Assembly: GCA_009602725.1 (NCBI GenBank)
Contig: WELB01000073.1
Coordinates: forward strand, 199,764 to 263,763
DNA from: Spirogloea muscicola
Taxonomy: Eukaryota > Streptophyta > Zygnematophyceae > Spirogloeales > Spirogloeaceae
DNA length: 64,000 nucleotides
Direction of reading: 5' to 3'
The position numbers were made by a program, and so were the translations under genes. This document shows, piece by piece, positions 53,685-64,000 of the stretch; within the stretch, counting starts at the first letter, position 1, and the number at the start of each line of letters is the position of its first letter. The notes below the pieces were generated by a model. The model worked only from the letters and a program-made list of their open reading frames with translations, made no database searches and was not told where the DNA came from.

Positions 53685-54400
53685 GCCCAATGAGGATAGG
53701 GGCTGGAAAAGCCAGCCCAGAGAAGAAGCAAATTCTAGCCAACACATTATTCAGGCAAAGAGGAAAGGAAGAGGAGAAGAAAGAGAGAGTCTCCTGGCAC
53801 CGCCCCCTCGTGGACAGAAGAAGTGGCACTCCCAATGGGGGCAAGGGCTGTGAAAAGCCAGCCCCGAAAAGACGAAGATCCGAAGGGGCCAAGTGACGGA
53901 GGGGCCTGAAAAGCGCTAAGCAGCTGCGAAGGGGCCTGAAGATGATTAGTCAGATGAGGAGATGGACCACTCAGTAGCTACGAGTGAGGAGCCTCAAATC
54001 CGACAGACTAGCTGCCGGAAAACTATCCCCCTGTCGAAAGCCGGAGGCCGTAGCGAGAGCACGGCCAGCACGCAGATGCAAGGCGTGGGGCCATGGACCG
54101 CTGAAGGGAGACTGACAAGCGCATGCGGTATACCTGGGCCCACGAGCCAGCGGCGTTGAAGTCAGCCGGCTCACCGCGTCGGCGGGATATAGTGCGCCGC
54201 GCAAGCCAGCAGGTCGAGCCACTGGGACCCTGCCGAGTGCTAAGGACTGAGACAGCAGTAAGCGCTCTCTCAGTAACCTCTCGTCAGTAGATGCAAATCT
54301 GAATAACTAGCAGGTGGAAAGACGTCGCCCTGACGGAAGCCGGAGGCCGCCGCCAGAGCGCGGCCTGTCGCAAGTGGACCGCAAAAGCTAGGGCTTGCTA
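53685..54400 (-). mobile_element. Two family-1 LINE 3' ends with hairpin tails
   Basis: Reverse hairpin modules at 53685-53725 and 53815-53890 precede a LINE 3' end (53971-54230: DAVSRLTSTPLARGPRY; SLSDLRLLTRSY in the proper frame). A second, shorter 3' end lies at 54245-54395 (RALAAASGFRQGDVFPPASY). Both are 5'-truncated. Confidence 0.7.
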
Positions 54401-54539
54401 CGCAGTTACCCGCCACCTGCCCAAGGCCGCCGCGTGCATTCGGATAAGGTACTCTGCCACCAATGCGAGTGTCCCAACGCACCCATTTTAAGAGGGTGCG
54501 ACAAAAGTTCGTACCCCTGTTCCGTCTCTCTTTTGTCCT

Positions 54540-54770
54540 CCTGTACCCTCCGTCAATTGGCCCCTTCGAACCTTTGTCAATTCTTTTCGGGCTGGCTTTT
54601 CACAGCCCTTGCCCCCATTGGGAGTGCCACTTCTCTCCTGAACATCCCCCACCTACTTCTTGATTCTTCCCTGTGTGTTTTTTCTTCTTCTTCTTTTTTT
54701 GGTTTCCCTGGCCCCTTCAAACATTGTTCATTTTTTCTTCGGGCTGGCCTCTCCTGGAAGCATTCTCTCT
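54540..54770 (+). repeat. Two hairpin modules
   Basis: 54550-54640 has CCCCTTCGAACCTTTGTC, GGGCTGGCTTTTCACAGCCC, GGGAGTGCCACTTC. 54700-54765 has CCCCTTCAAACATTGTTC, then GGGCTGGCCTCTCCTGGAAG, which lost one stem arm. Confidence 0.75.
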
Positions 54771-54984
54771 TTTTGTACAACCCAACCTGCCGTGACTAGC
54801 CTGCAACCAGCCTATCATGGAAACGTAATTGTCCTTTTAATGCCTTGTCCAGGTGGGGGCGTCCCTAACCCGCTCCTCCTGCGGCCCGACCTTTCTCGTG
54901 GTCTGGCGTTTTGAAGAAGAAGAAGTTTTGAAGCCATCGCCCCTTTCTGGAGCTTCCCCTTGCTCCCAGGGTCCAGCACACCTC

Positions 54985-55110
54985 GTTTGCCTACTTGACA
55001 CGTGGTTACTGAGCGGGTCAGCTTAGCAGCAGGTGACGTACATTTGTCAATGTGCTTGCCTTTGTACTTGGCCACACAGGTCCTCCAACTCTTAGTACAC
55101 ACTCAACTGC
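54985..55110 (+). mobile_element. Family-2 LINE 3' tail upstream of the carbonic anhydrase gene
   Basis: GGTTACTGAGCGGGTCAGCT...GTACTTGGCCACACAGG...CACTCAACT matches the tail at 58850-58960 and, in reverse, 57260-57330, 38090-38180 and 24960-25110. It ends about 120 bp before the gene's start codon. Confidence 0.75.
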
Positions 55111-55233
55111 CTGGAGCGGGAGGCGGCACTCGCGCGTTCCCCAACCATCTTCCCCTCTTTCTCCCCGCCGCGGACCGCTGCTGGCTGCCGACGGTCTGTC
55201 GCCTCTTGCGCGATACCTCCTCACACCCTCGAC

Positions 55234-56731
55234 ATGGCCAAGCTTGGCCAGCTTGAAATATGGATACTGGTCCTCTGCACATTGGAAGGCGCTCTGGCGG
55301 CCTTCAATTATTCTTCGGACGGCGAGGATTGGGCGGTGAGCAGTGCTCTCTTGACCCCCTAAGACAAGTAAAACACTGGCACGATTCGTCGTACTATTGG
55401 CATCAGATTTTGTGAACCACCCGTGTCTCAGGGTTTTCTGAGCAAGGTATATTACACCTCATGCTTCTGCTTGTGACTATGGCTGCTTACAGAGAGTGAC
55501 ACAGAACGGCCTGCACCTTTTTGCTTTCAGGGTGCGCACAGGCATCGTCAATGCAAAGTTGGACCTGCACTTGCCTTGTATCTTGCAGTACCTGACAGCT
55601 AGAAGAATGTACAACATTTTGCATTGACTTGTTTGCTTATGACCGGAGGTGGCAGCTGACACAGTGCCGCAACGGTCAGAAGCAATCCCCCATCAACATT
55701 GTTCTGGCGAACGTGAAGAAAGCAGGCAGCACCTCGAGCTTCGTCCTATCTTATGTAGACAGCATGGAGGTGGTTGTACTCAACACTGGCCATGCTGTTG
55801 GTGGGTTCCCAGCACGGGGCTTGTGATGCATGTCATGCATTTGTGCCACCTTCCATGTCTGAAGGCAAGAAGTCCAATGCTCGTGCAGCTCATGTATGCA
55901 ACAGTCAGGACAAGTCATCACTCTGAGAGATGAACCACTTGCAATAGCAACACAAGATGAGGCAGCTGGTCCACGTATGATAATTGGAAGCGAAGGCTGG
56001 GTCCAAAGTGTTGACTCAGCCTCACTCTGCTTGTCTACATCAGAGGTCGAGCCGGCAGAGGGCACCACGAATCAGCTGGAGACGCCAGATGGAGAGGTCT
56101 GGAGCCTGATCCAATTTCACTGGCATGCATACAGTGAGCACGCTATCGACGGCCTTTTTGGGGCACTAGAAGGCCACTTTGTCCACACCAATGTCAGAAA
56201 CAAATCGAGGATTGCCGTCGTGGGGGTGATCTACAAGTTGGACCCCCTTAACAAGGCAAACAAGATCCTAAACACGTGAGTATTCTAGCCTGGTGCTGAA
56301 AGGTCAACCTGCTTGTACGGCAAGGATACAGTGTCCTCTAGTAGCAGCAGCTTAAGGTATACAGCGTTGCACGCACAGGAGATGTGATACTGAGGGGAGA
56401 CTGACGCAATCCCTGGGTTGATACAACCTTCATTCCTGATTACATGTGCAGCATCTTGCCATCTGCTCCACACACAGTCTCAAATCTCACTGTTAAGGTC
56501 ACTGTGAATCCAAGGAGCTTTTTGACCAAGAGTGCAGCATCATCGGCCCTTGACTTCTACACATACGAGGGCAGCCTTACGACCCCATCCTGCAACCAGA
56601 CCGTCCAGTGGTATGTCCTGCAGAAGTTCCAGACCGTCTCGGTAGACCAGGTGACCACACCTTCACTCTCTCAATCCACAGCTGGCCTGCCTGTGAAGCT
56701 TCTCGCTAAGGAATCTGACTCAGGATCATAA
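55234..56731 (+). CDS. Alpha-type carbonic anhydrase, secreted
   Basis: Exon 1 (55234-55335) encodes a signal peptide (ILVLCTLEGALAAFNYSS). Exon 2 (55656 to about 55800) has CRNGQKQSPINIVLANV and NTGHAV. Exon 3 (about 55905-56275) has WSLIQFHWHAYSEHAIDGLF and GALEGHFVHTN: the His of FHWH and the His of GHFVH are the three zinc ligands. Exon 4 (from 56452) has FYTYEGSLTTPSCNQTVQWY, the family's C-terminal signature, and VDQV; the frame then stops at 56729-56731. Introns 1 and 3 are clean GT-AG with agreeing phases. The exon 2/3 junction is not resolved, and a donor after DQ may splice to a different end. The enzyme interconverts CO2 and bicarbonate with zinc. The signal peptide suggests export (periplasm, as for algal CAH-type enzymes) or lumenal delivery. 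Confidence 0.92.
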
Positions 56732-56739
56732 AGTGGAAT

Positions 56740-57255
56740 TTACGCTCAGGCTACTACTCGCTCATGAAGACCACATTCCAGCATAAGTGCTCGTGGCCTG
56801 CTCAGTCTACTTACTGCGCAAAACACATGTGCAATGTAGGTGGAATTATTTCAATCGGCAATTTCGGCAGTGAGCGATGGCGAGCGTGAGAATAACCGGC
56901 CCCCAGAGCCGCTTCATGGGCGTGTTGTCACATCCTACTCAGTAAAAAAGCAGCAAAAAAAATTTTAGATTGTGGTTCTCTTGGAAATTAATGAGCAGCT
57001 ACTGCAGCCACATCAATAGTTCTTATTGGTTGTCAAGCTGAACAAAATCTGCTGACCACATTTGGGTCGCCCTTGCATCCATCTGTGGAGCAATGCTGAA
57101 GGGCATTCCCTCAGCACTTGCACTTAGAACAGTGGCTCGCGGCCTCTTTATCTTTCATAGGCGAAAATCTGCAATTTCCTTTAACATTGATCCTCAGAAG
57201 CTGAGGTGCTTGCTGCTGGTACCATGGAAGGTTTCGTGTATTTGAAATAAACGAA
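56740..57255. other. Intergenic, no feature recognised
   Basis: Moderate-GC sequence after the carbonic anhydrase gene. A short A-rich run (AAAAAAGCAGCAAAAAAAAT-like) is near 56945. No gene. Confidence 0.5.
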
Positions 57256-57259
57256 GGCC

Positions 57260-58220
57260 AAATGGCCAAGTACAAAGGCAAGCACATCTTAAGACCTACA
57301 TAACCTACAGTAGATTGACCCGCTCAGAAACCACGGGTCAAAACATAAAGGTCGCTAACCGATGCCTGGATACTAGATGGCAGATACGAAGCCCTTCTGC
57401 TACCAACTAGAGCTCGCCCAGCTTTCTGGTGCAAAGCATTAGCCTGAGCACGCTGCAAACAGGCCGAAACTCGTCGTCGCAACAACGACAGATAAGCAGC
57501 TGGCAAGCCCATCTCAGCCGGGAACACATCTGCATGTCGTGTGTACCCTAGATTGGCTATGTTTTGAAGGAGAGTAAGGAAACGAGGACCTAAGCAGCCA
57601 AAGATGTCGATTGCTGCTGGCAAGAGCTGATCACATCGGGGGTAATCGGAGTAGTGCTGCAACTTTCTTTGTTCAGCACTGCCCACTGCGTGGCCAGCGA
57701 TGTGTGTCGATGCTGGACCTTTATAGGCCTCCGTAACCACAATATCGACCAAAGCCCTTGGTCCTCCACCAGGTTGCACGCCCACAATGTCAAGTGTGCG
57801 GCGATGATGACGTCCCTGGGCATCCGTGGTGATAGGCATGATGTTGTTCACTTCCACGACCGCACGGTACCCGGCGTCGCGCATCAAACCCGCCAGAGCA
57901 TCACGGAGGAGGTTGTGGATGCCCACCACTTCTGGTCCAGTGGGGCATCGCAGCATGTGAGTGGCGAGCTCAGCACTCTCTGCGCGGAAGCCGCACTCAC
58001 ACTGGCGCACCCCAATCAGGCAGTTAGGTGGGAGGCCGAGGACGAGTTGAAGCGACGTCCGAAAGGCCTCGGAGCTGATGCTGAAGGCGCTGGCCACGGC
58101 GTGTGAGGTGATCCAGTCTGTGGCTCCAGGTGTGGCGAGGGAAGTAAGTCTTGCCAGGCTCCTTGGATTGTTGTGAATCGCTGGCAGCCTCCTCAAGCTT
58201 CTGCGGCGCTCATCTTCCAC
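57260..58220 (-). mobile_element. Family-2 LINE, intact C-terminal ORF (298 aa) with 3' tail
   Basis: An unbroken frame from 58220 to 57324 contains the connector (TPGATDWITSHAVASAFSIS), the knuckle VRQCECGFRAESAELATHML, RC, HNLLRDALAGLM, then the endonuclease pattern DIVGVQPGGGPRALVDIVVT...K..HY and the C-terminus SVSDLYVLTRGF. Reverse transcriptase is absent, so this is 5'-truncated, yet it has no internal stop. That suggests a recent insertion. 57260-57323 is the 3' tail. Related broken copies are at 24950-25720 and 38090-38800. Confidence 0.85.
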
Positions 58221-58224
58221 TGCC

Positions 58225-58840
58225 GTAACCAGTCTGGATTGTGCCCCTCTATCCGAAGCTTGGGCGAGGGCGGAGAATGGCGTGAGTAGGGGTTGGGAAG
58301 CTGGTTTTGGGGATTATTTTGAGAGGCACAGTGGGATACATGGCAGAGGTGGCCAGCTAAGGACAGGAAGCTTGTTGGTGCACCATGCTCCAAGATGTAG
58401 CAGGTTATGTCCGAAAAAGCAGCTCTCAAGTGATCTGTAGCTGATTGGCAAGTGATATCGGACACACTTGATGCTGCGGTGCCAGCGATGCTGATAACAA
58501 GTAGGACTGATGAAGTGAGGCAGAGGAAAAACTACTCAACGTTTATATTCTATAAACATTCACACATGATTGATTGTTGAGCCATTTGATTGGATCACAA
58601 GAAATTAGTCTCCTCGTTCTGTCAACGGCCTTCTCGCTGAGTGGGGAAAGACTGGGACCCAAGTCTTTTCCCGGAGGTCAGGCCTGACCCTTGCTGCTGC
58701 TGCTGTTGCTTTTGCTCAAATTAATCTGGTGGGTTGGAGAAAGCTGGTCGAGCGTTAGCTTGTGGCACACTTCAGCTGGTGGCACAAGGGCTTGTCAATT
58801 TGCCGTCCGATGTTCGGGCATCAGTTGCCGACCTCTCCGT
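58225..58840. other. No gene recognised
   Basis: Upstream flank of the family-2 LINE. No coding domain was seen; a TGCTGCTGCTGTTGCTTTTGC microsatellite-like run is near 58690. Confidence 0.45.
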
Positions 58841-58844
58841 GCTG

Positions 58845-59095
58845 ACTCGTGAGAACTGAGCGGTTCAGCTTAGCAGCAGGTGATTTACATCTGTCGATGT
58901 GCTTGTCTTTGTATTTGGCCACTCAAGCCCTCCAGCACTCGATACACACTCCATGTCTTATCGAAGGGACGTCTGAGTTTTGCTCTTGGAGACTGATATC
59001 CTGCTTTTTGCAGCATCCGGCCCTTTCAGACATTGTACATTCCTTGGGGCTTGGCGTCTCACAGCCATTGCCGTCAAATGGAAGAGCTGTGCGTT
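58845..59095 (+). mobile_element. Family-2 LINE 3' tail followed by hairpin module
   Basis: 58850-58960 is the family-2 tail (CTGTCGATGTGCTTGTC; TTTGGCCACTCAAGCC). 59020-59090 is a forward hairpin module (CAGACATTGTACATTCC, GGCGTCTCACAGCC, AATGGAAGAGCTG). They lie just upstream of the PGRL1 start codon. Confidence 0.75.
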
Positions 59096-59172
59096 TGCTG
59101 GTCCTCAGCCCAGCAGACTACTTCGATAGACGCGGCCGCCAGTGCCGCGGTACCCGCTGCGCCGCGCCGGCC

Positions 59173-62056
59173 ATGGCGGCGGCCAGGTGCTGCCTGGCGC
59201 CCGCTACCGCGGACCTAGTGCGCCCGCTTCTGCCGCGCGGCACAGGGGTGGCTTTTCCAGTTGCCGTCGGCGGCTTCCGGTGCGCGGCAGCCGCCTCCAC
59301 GGCAAAGTGCGTCAAGGGGTGGCCGGGACCTCGGGTGCCAGCTGATGGCTGCGCCCCGCGGCGGCGCGCTGCCAGCGGCGTCACGGCGCGTGCATCCAAG
59401 GAGAGCGGTGAGGGCTCACGGTTCCCTGGCCTAACCTGCTAGCACCGCCGAGCGCTACTGGACACAGGCCAGCGGCGGCAGGCCTCAAGCTCGGATCCGC
59501 GCGGTTTAGGCCGTCCGTAATGTCAATGTGAAACCACTGAGCATCTATTGGCTGCCGCAGCAAGATCCTGGCGTCTCCATCTCAAGCACCTCCGATGCTG
59601 TGCTTTTGTTGAGGCAAGTCCTTTCTTCCAGTCAGTGACAATGCCGCTCTGCCTGCCTGTGCGCGCTGTGGGGTTGCGCCTGTCTGTGTCCTGACAATCA
59701 GCTCCAGACACCACAACCGAGATGGAAGTGTCGGACAGACGCATATTGCAGTATTGCGACATTGACAAGAAGAAAGACAAGCGGAGCATTGGCGAGATGG
59801 AGCAGGACTTCCTGGATGCGCTAAGGGTAAAGTGGCTGCTGCAGAGCCAGTTGCATACAGTAACTGCTTATCAACATTCCCTCGTGACACTACTGTGGCT
59901 TGTGGTTGTACCAGCTGCCTTCAGTTCTGAATAAGCGTCAAGCTTGGTGGACTGCTAGAAACGAATTCTGACTAAGGGTTCTGTTGTAGAGATTCTGCCT
60001 TCTTCTCGTATTCCTGAAGGCAGCAACTTAGGACTAATACTGAGGCGCTTGGCTGGAGCATCTATTTTGGCAGTCTTACTACTTTGATGAGGAACCGATG
60101 ATGTCTAATGAGGAGTTTGACAACCTTAAGGAGGAGCTGATGTGGAACGGCAGCGGCGTGGTTATGCTCAGTGAGTAACTTACTAAGATACTTACCAGAC
60201 TGTATGTTAGGGACATCTCCAAAGGTAGGGCAGCGGTACTAGTTGTCAACTTGCCAATGTAGTCATATATTCCTTCTGCAGGTACTGAGGAGATGAAATT
60301 CATGGAGGCTTCATTGGCATATCACGCTGGTAAAAGTATCATGAGTGATGAGGAGTATGATTCTTTGAAGAGGAGATTGAAGGTATGCATTGCCCTTTTC
60401 CTTAAAATGTGATTCCATCCAAGTGGAGGTCATGAGGCAGGGTGCTGCCTTGCTCGGGAGCAAGTCTGAGCTGTTGCTGCGTCACATTTCCAGAAAGCCA
60501 GCAGCCGAGTTGCTGTAGAGGGACCAAGATGCAGCCTGCGTTCTCGTCAGGTCAGACGTTTCCCTCCCCAGCAACCGCAGCTGCTACTTTAGCAGGTCTG
60601 TCAAAGGCACATCATAATCTGCAGGCTACTTGTAGGGAAACTTTTGCAGGCTTATGATACTAACTAGGTCACTTACAAGCACGGGCCTACTTAATGTGGT
60701 TGCTGACTCCCCTTGTTCACTTGCATTCAGGTTGTGAGTGACCTCCAGTTGGACTACTTGCGCATGACTCTACTACAAGTTCCTGCCGTCATTGCGACCC
60801 TAACTTTGTGAGGGATATATTGTGCTATTGTATCAAGTTTGCCATCATAGACAAGCTATCACACCACGCTTGTGTGTTGACACTGCTGCTCACTGAGCAC
60901 ATGCTGAGATATGTGCAGCTTGTCTAGCTAATCTATGATGTGAGACGGCCCCCTGCGGGTGCTCACAGTATAAAGGTTATCTCCTGCAGAGTGTTTTTCT
61001 TGGACGATTTGACTGGATTTGAGCTCACTTATTTGCTTGAGGTACATAAAGTCCGGCTGATTGCATGCATCTAATGACTTACTGTGCTTTCGATTTGTGG
61101 TGGAATATAGAGGCATAGCAGATCATGTAGAATTTGCAGTCCCTTGAAGTACTCAGAGTGGCACATACAATAGAAAGCATGCACTGTTGTTGTGTACATA
61201 TCAATTTTCCTGTTTCTGAATGAGCAACTTAGACAATCACATCTCCCGCTTGTCTTCTAGCTTCCAGAGCCGTACAGCTTCTTATTCACATGGTTCATTG
61301 TCCTTCCCTTCACATACTTTGTGGCTTCAAGGCTCACAAATTATCTTGTCAAGGACTTTCTCATTCTCACGGTGAGCATCATACATACCAACGAAGGCCA
61401 GAAGTATGAGAAGGGCTTGCCTCACCAGTCTTTGACTGTAGAATTTCTTCCTGCCCTTGAAGCAGTCATTAGGTTCCTCCTTTTAGAAACAATGGGGTCA
61501 AAGTCAACATTTGAAGCGCCAGAAGCTTCAGTACCAAGGCTTTCTGACTTAAGCATGATCCTGTGACTTTCCTGCTACGGGCAGGGGCCTTGTCCAGAAT
61601 GTAGTCACGAGAATCGAAGTTTCTTTGGCACAATATTGACGATAAAGAATGACCAGACGGTCAATGACGTCAAGTGCGAGAAGTAAGCTTCAACGCCGCC
61701 TTCTCAGACCCTACAGGAGCTTAGTCCCTCTACATTGGTCAAGACACTTCAATTGCTATCTGCTTCTCTGCTCGTCATCTGGATGGAACGGCATGGTATA
61801 GGACCCGTCATATTAGATGTTGCAGTTTTGAATGCTTGACCTATTATGTAACCCTTCATCTGCAATACAGACAACAGTCTTAGAACTTGTGTGCTGTGCT
61901 ACTACTGTCTCGCTTGCCTGCAGATGCGGCACTGCTCTCAAATTTGACGCAGATACAAGGCGCATCACAATCAACCCCGACCCATCTCCACCTCCCAAGG
62001 TTGTCTATGTGCATGAAAGCCCTTGCATGACAAGCCCCACATTGTTGAGGGTCTAG
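59173..62056 (+). CDS. PGRL1: PGR5-like protein 1 (PGRL1), thylakoid cyclic electron flow
   Basis: Ten exons in consistent phase give about 361 aa: 59173-59407, 59702-59826, 60074-60170, 60282-60382, 60494-60550, 60731-60807, 60990-61041, 61261-61371, 61585-61682 and 61924-62056. Exon 1 is an Ala/Arg-rich chloroplast transit peptide. Then come LQYCDIDKKKDKRSIGEMEQ, MMSNEEFDNLKEELMWNGSG, SDEEYDSLKRRL and VEGPRCSLRSRQ. Two membrane helices follow (VPAVIATLTLVFFLDD; SFLFTWFIVLPFTYFVASRL) around DDLTGFELTYLLELPEPY. The end has GPCPECSHENRSFFGTIL and KCEKCGTALKFD. All six Cys positions known to be redox-relevant in plant PGRL1 appear present (YCD, RCS, CPEC, CEKC). With PGR5, PGRL1 supports antimycin-sensitive electron return from ferredoxin to plastoquinone around photosystem I. 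The protein is slightly longer than the plant form, mainly in the C-terminal tail. Confidence 0.96.
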
Positions 62057-62059
62057 TGG

Positions 62060-62985
62060 CCTCAGAGCAGCTTTAGCTTGGTATGTAGAAGGCTTGTCTT
62101 CAGTGATCCTTGCACTTCTTCCCTTGCTTGGTCAGCTTCACAAGGAACTGAAAGGGAGTTATGGGGTTGGCAACCCTGGTCATAAAGTCATACAGTGATT
62201 CATATGTTTAGGCAGCACGGAGTAAGGCTCTTGCTACTGGTCTGCATCATTCTGACCCCGAAGTATGACCCTGACGCAACACAGGCTCCAGCAAAAGGCA
62301 AACCAGCTTCAAAAGCCTCAGCTTAAGGATTGCTCCATTTACATTCCAGATTACTTTCACTGGCAGTCTCAGACTGCTGCACAGTGGAGACATGTGGTAT
62401 TTAAAGACCAGTACTCTCTTTGACACAAGCAGATTGCTACGTGCCGTTGTGTACCACTCCAGCGCCCTCTAGCTGCTGGTTGGGCCTTGGAGATTACGTT
62501 GTAGAAACTTCCCACTATCCTTCACACGTGCATCCTGGTTCTGTCAAAGACACCGAATCGAGAGAGGCACTTGATCACGGACGAGCACTTCTGCAGTCTT
62601 TTGACATGTGGCAACTGAAAGTTGCTATAGAGTCAGAGTTAGAGAGTATTTCCCACAAAGGTGGCAAAGGCGTGAAGGGCCAACTCAGAGTAGAGTTGAC
62701 AGATAGGAGCTCCTTCCTCTCTTTCTAGGGAAAAGAAGGAAAGGACCTTCTTCGAGAAAGGCCGTTGGCAGGAAAGGCCAGCCCAGAGAGACTTGACAAG
62801 GTCCTGAGCAAGAAGCCATGTGACAGAAGCCATCTAAACAGCTGCAGCTCAGTGTCACGGGCTTGGAAGAAAGTAGTCTTCAAAGATGAGTGCCCGTCTG
62901 GTTGACTGGTTGTAGCTCAGTGTAACGGGCTTGAGGGACAGTAGTCTCAATGATAGTGCCCGTGTGATACAAGTTCCCTATGGTA
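62060..62985. other. Intergenic with tandem repeat and hairpin module
   Basis: Probable PGRL1 3' UTR comes first. A 102-codon plus frame (62420-62728) has no domain. A reverse hairpin module is at 62735-62810. A ~75-bp tandem duplication (GCTCAGTGT.ACGGGCTTG ... AGTGCCCGT) lies at about 62848-62965. Confidence 0.55.
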
Positions 62986-62987
62986 AA

Positions 62988-63500
62988 TCAAGTGTCGTGT
63001 CGGGAGGTGACGTTGTGAGGATCTGGTTTTGGTGGTATCAATATCAGGCTCCCCTTGGTCCTCCTCTCCACCAGATCTAACTGAGCCCTGGCGGCCTCCT
63101 CCAAAGGATACCTGCAGCCAAACCATAGAGCTCCTGCTCTGCGAATCAGCCTGGAACTCAGCCTTGTCGGAAAGCAATGAACTTGGACCTTACGAGAACT
63201 GAGATGACGCGCAAGAGCTGCGTGCACCATGCAAGGGGTCTGATCAGCAGGACCAGCTTCAAACCCAACACCTCGTTGCCCGACTTAAGTCCGACACGTG
63301 CTTGCCAACCTGTTGCTATCGTCCACGGTAAGAACGCCTGCAGTCATGTTGTCAAAGAGCTCTTTACAAGCAGCGTTCCTCTCAACTGGGTCTGTCAGGA
63401 AGTCCTCCAGCCTAGGGCGGCTCACGCTCAGGGAGCCCCGAGTTCCAAGCTCGGATACAGAGAGCACGCCGGGCTCCCCCGAACTGGACCCAAAACTCAC
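62988..63500 (-). CDS. Quinone oxidoreductase-like (zeta-crystallin type MDR), last two exons
   Basis: Exon 63500-63310 begins after an AG acceptor (TTGAATTCAG). It encodes VSFGSSSGEPGVLSVSELGT, RGSLSVSRPRLEDFLTDPVE and KELFDNMTAGVLTV. A GT-AG intron of 198 bp (phase 2) joins it to 63111-62988, encoding YPLEEAARAQLDLVERRTKG, SLILIPPKP and stop. This matches the end of NADPH:quinone oxidoreductases (..GN.SG....L...GSL..TRP...YPL..A..AH..L..R.T.G...L). The family reduces quinones or alpha,beta-unsaturated carbonyls with NADPH and lacks catalytic zinc. The N-terminal and Rossmann parts lie beyond the window. The gene is tail-to-tail with PGRL1. Confidence 0.88.
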
Positions 63501-64000
63501 CTGAATTCAACAGATGCCAATCTGCTCAGGTCGAATGCTTTCTGACTTTTATGTATCGTAGCAGCAGAGCAATTCCACATGCATATATGAGGCCCTATTG
63601 GTAGCAGCAGCAGCATACTTGTAAATTGAGTACACGCCAAGCTTTTCCCTGCCATAGGGACGATCTCATGTCGTCCTTCAAGGCCTACCTCCGTCTTTCG
63701 GTGGTCAGCATAAGAATGAGCGTGCCCTCCCTCCCTTCTGCCTTTGCCTTTTGTCTCGATTCTGCTTCCTACATGTTGCTTTCCCCCTACACCTCTTATC
63801 CTCACAATCGCGCTATCTCATCATCTCGTGCTTTACAGTCTTCACTCCCTCTCCGCCCCCACTTCCTCCGCCCTCCCTCCCCCGAGACACACACACTCCC
63901 TCTCTCAGTCACTCTCACTCCCTCTCTCTCTCTCCCTCCCTCCCTCCCTCCCTCCCTCCCTCTCTCTCTCTCTCTCCCCCTCTCTCTCTCTCTCTCTCTC
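63501..64000. other. Intron of the quinone oxidoreductase gene with CT-rich microsatellite
   Basis: No coding exon was seen. From about 63840 to the window end the plus strand is (CTCC)n and (CT)n, as in other purine/pyrimidine tracts of this window. Confidence 0.7.

Overview
This is a nuclear window from a green-lineage eukaryote, most likely a green or early streptophyte alga. It is GC-rich overall, its host genes carry short GT-AG introns, and it contains plant-type telomere motifs (TTTAGGG). The recognisable host genes are plant-like: PGRL1, an ACD11/GLTP lipid-transfer protein, a PP2C phosphatase, a PPR protein with a LAGLIDADG-type tail, a secreted alpha-carbonic anhydrase and a quinone oxidoreductase. 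I cannot name the genus. One assembly gap (4760-5452) and two single Ns (129, 14624) are present.

Layout. 1-5450: retrotransposon debris, a purine-rich tract and the gap. 5792-6574: an acidic protein of unknown function. 7.8-13.2 kb: a decayed Ty3/gypsy integrase with a PHD-like finger, a 255-bp direct-repeat pair and a ~640-bp foldback. 13.4-14.6 kb (minus): the ACD11/GLTP gene. 16.4-19.2 and 26.2-27.4 kb: two copies of a degenerate repeat block. 19.4-25.7 kb: LINE fragments, short hairpin elements and the first copy of a multi-pass membrane-protein gene (second, decayed copy at 39.8-40.35 kb). 28.1-28.7 kb (minus): 3' part of a PP2C gene. 30.9-36.3 kb: an AT-richer island holding a secreted-protein ORF, a broken membrane-glycoprotein-like frame, and on the opposite strand a broken D5-type (SF3) viral helicase; together these look like an endogenous viral element. 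36.3-48.9 kb: LINE-dominated, with two large divergently oriented LINEs meeting near 44.4 kb. 49.4-63.5 kb: the main host-gene region (PPR-LAGLIDADG, alpha-CA, PGRL1, quinone oxidoreductase).

The repeat landscape is dominated by one RLE-type non-LTR retrotransposon lineage (reverse transcriptase, then a Cys/His knuckle, then a restriction-like endonuclease). Its 3' UTR contains a GGGCTGG...CAGCC hairpin. Roughly forty solo copies of just this 60-110-nt hairpin module lie across the window. Three occupied sites show clear 7-11-bp target duplications, so the module is itself mobile, probably moved by the LINE machinery.

The host genes are not an operon. PGRL1 and probably the PPR protein act in the plastid (cyclic electron flow; organelle RNA processing). 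The alpha-CA has a signal peptide and is probably exported, for inorganic-carbon handling.
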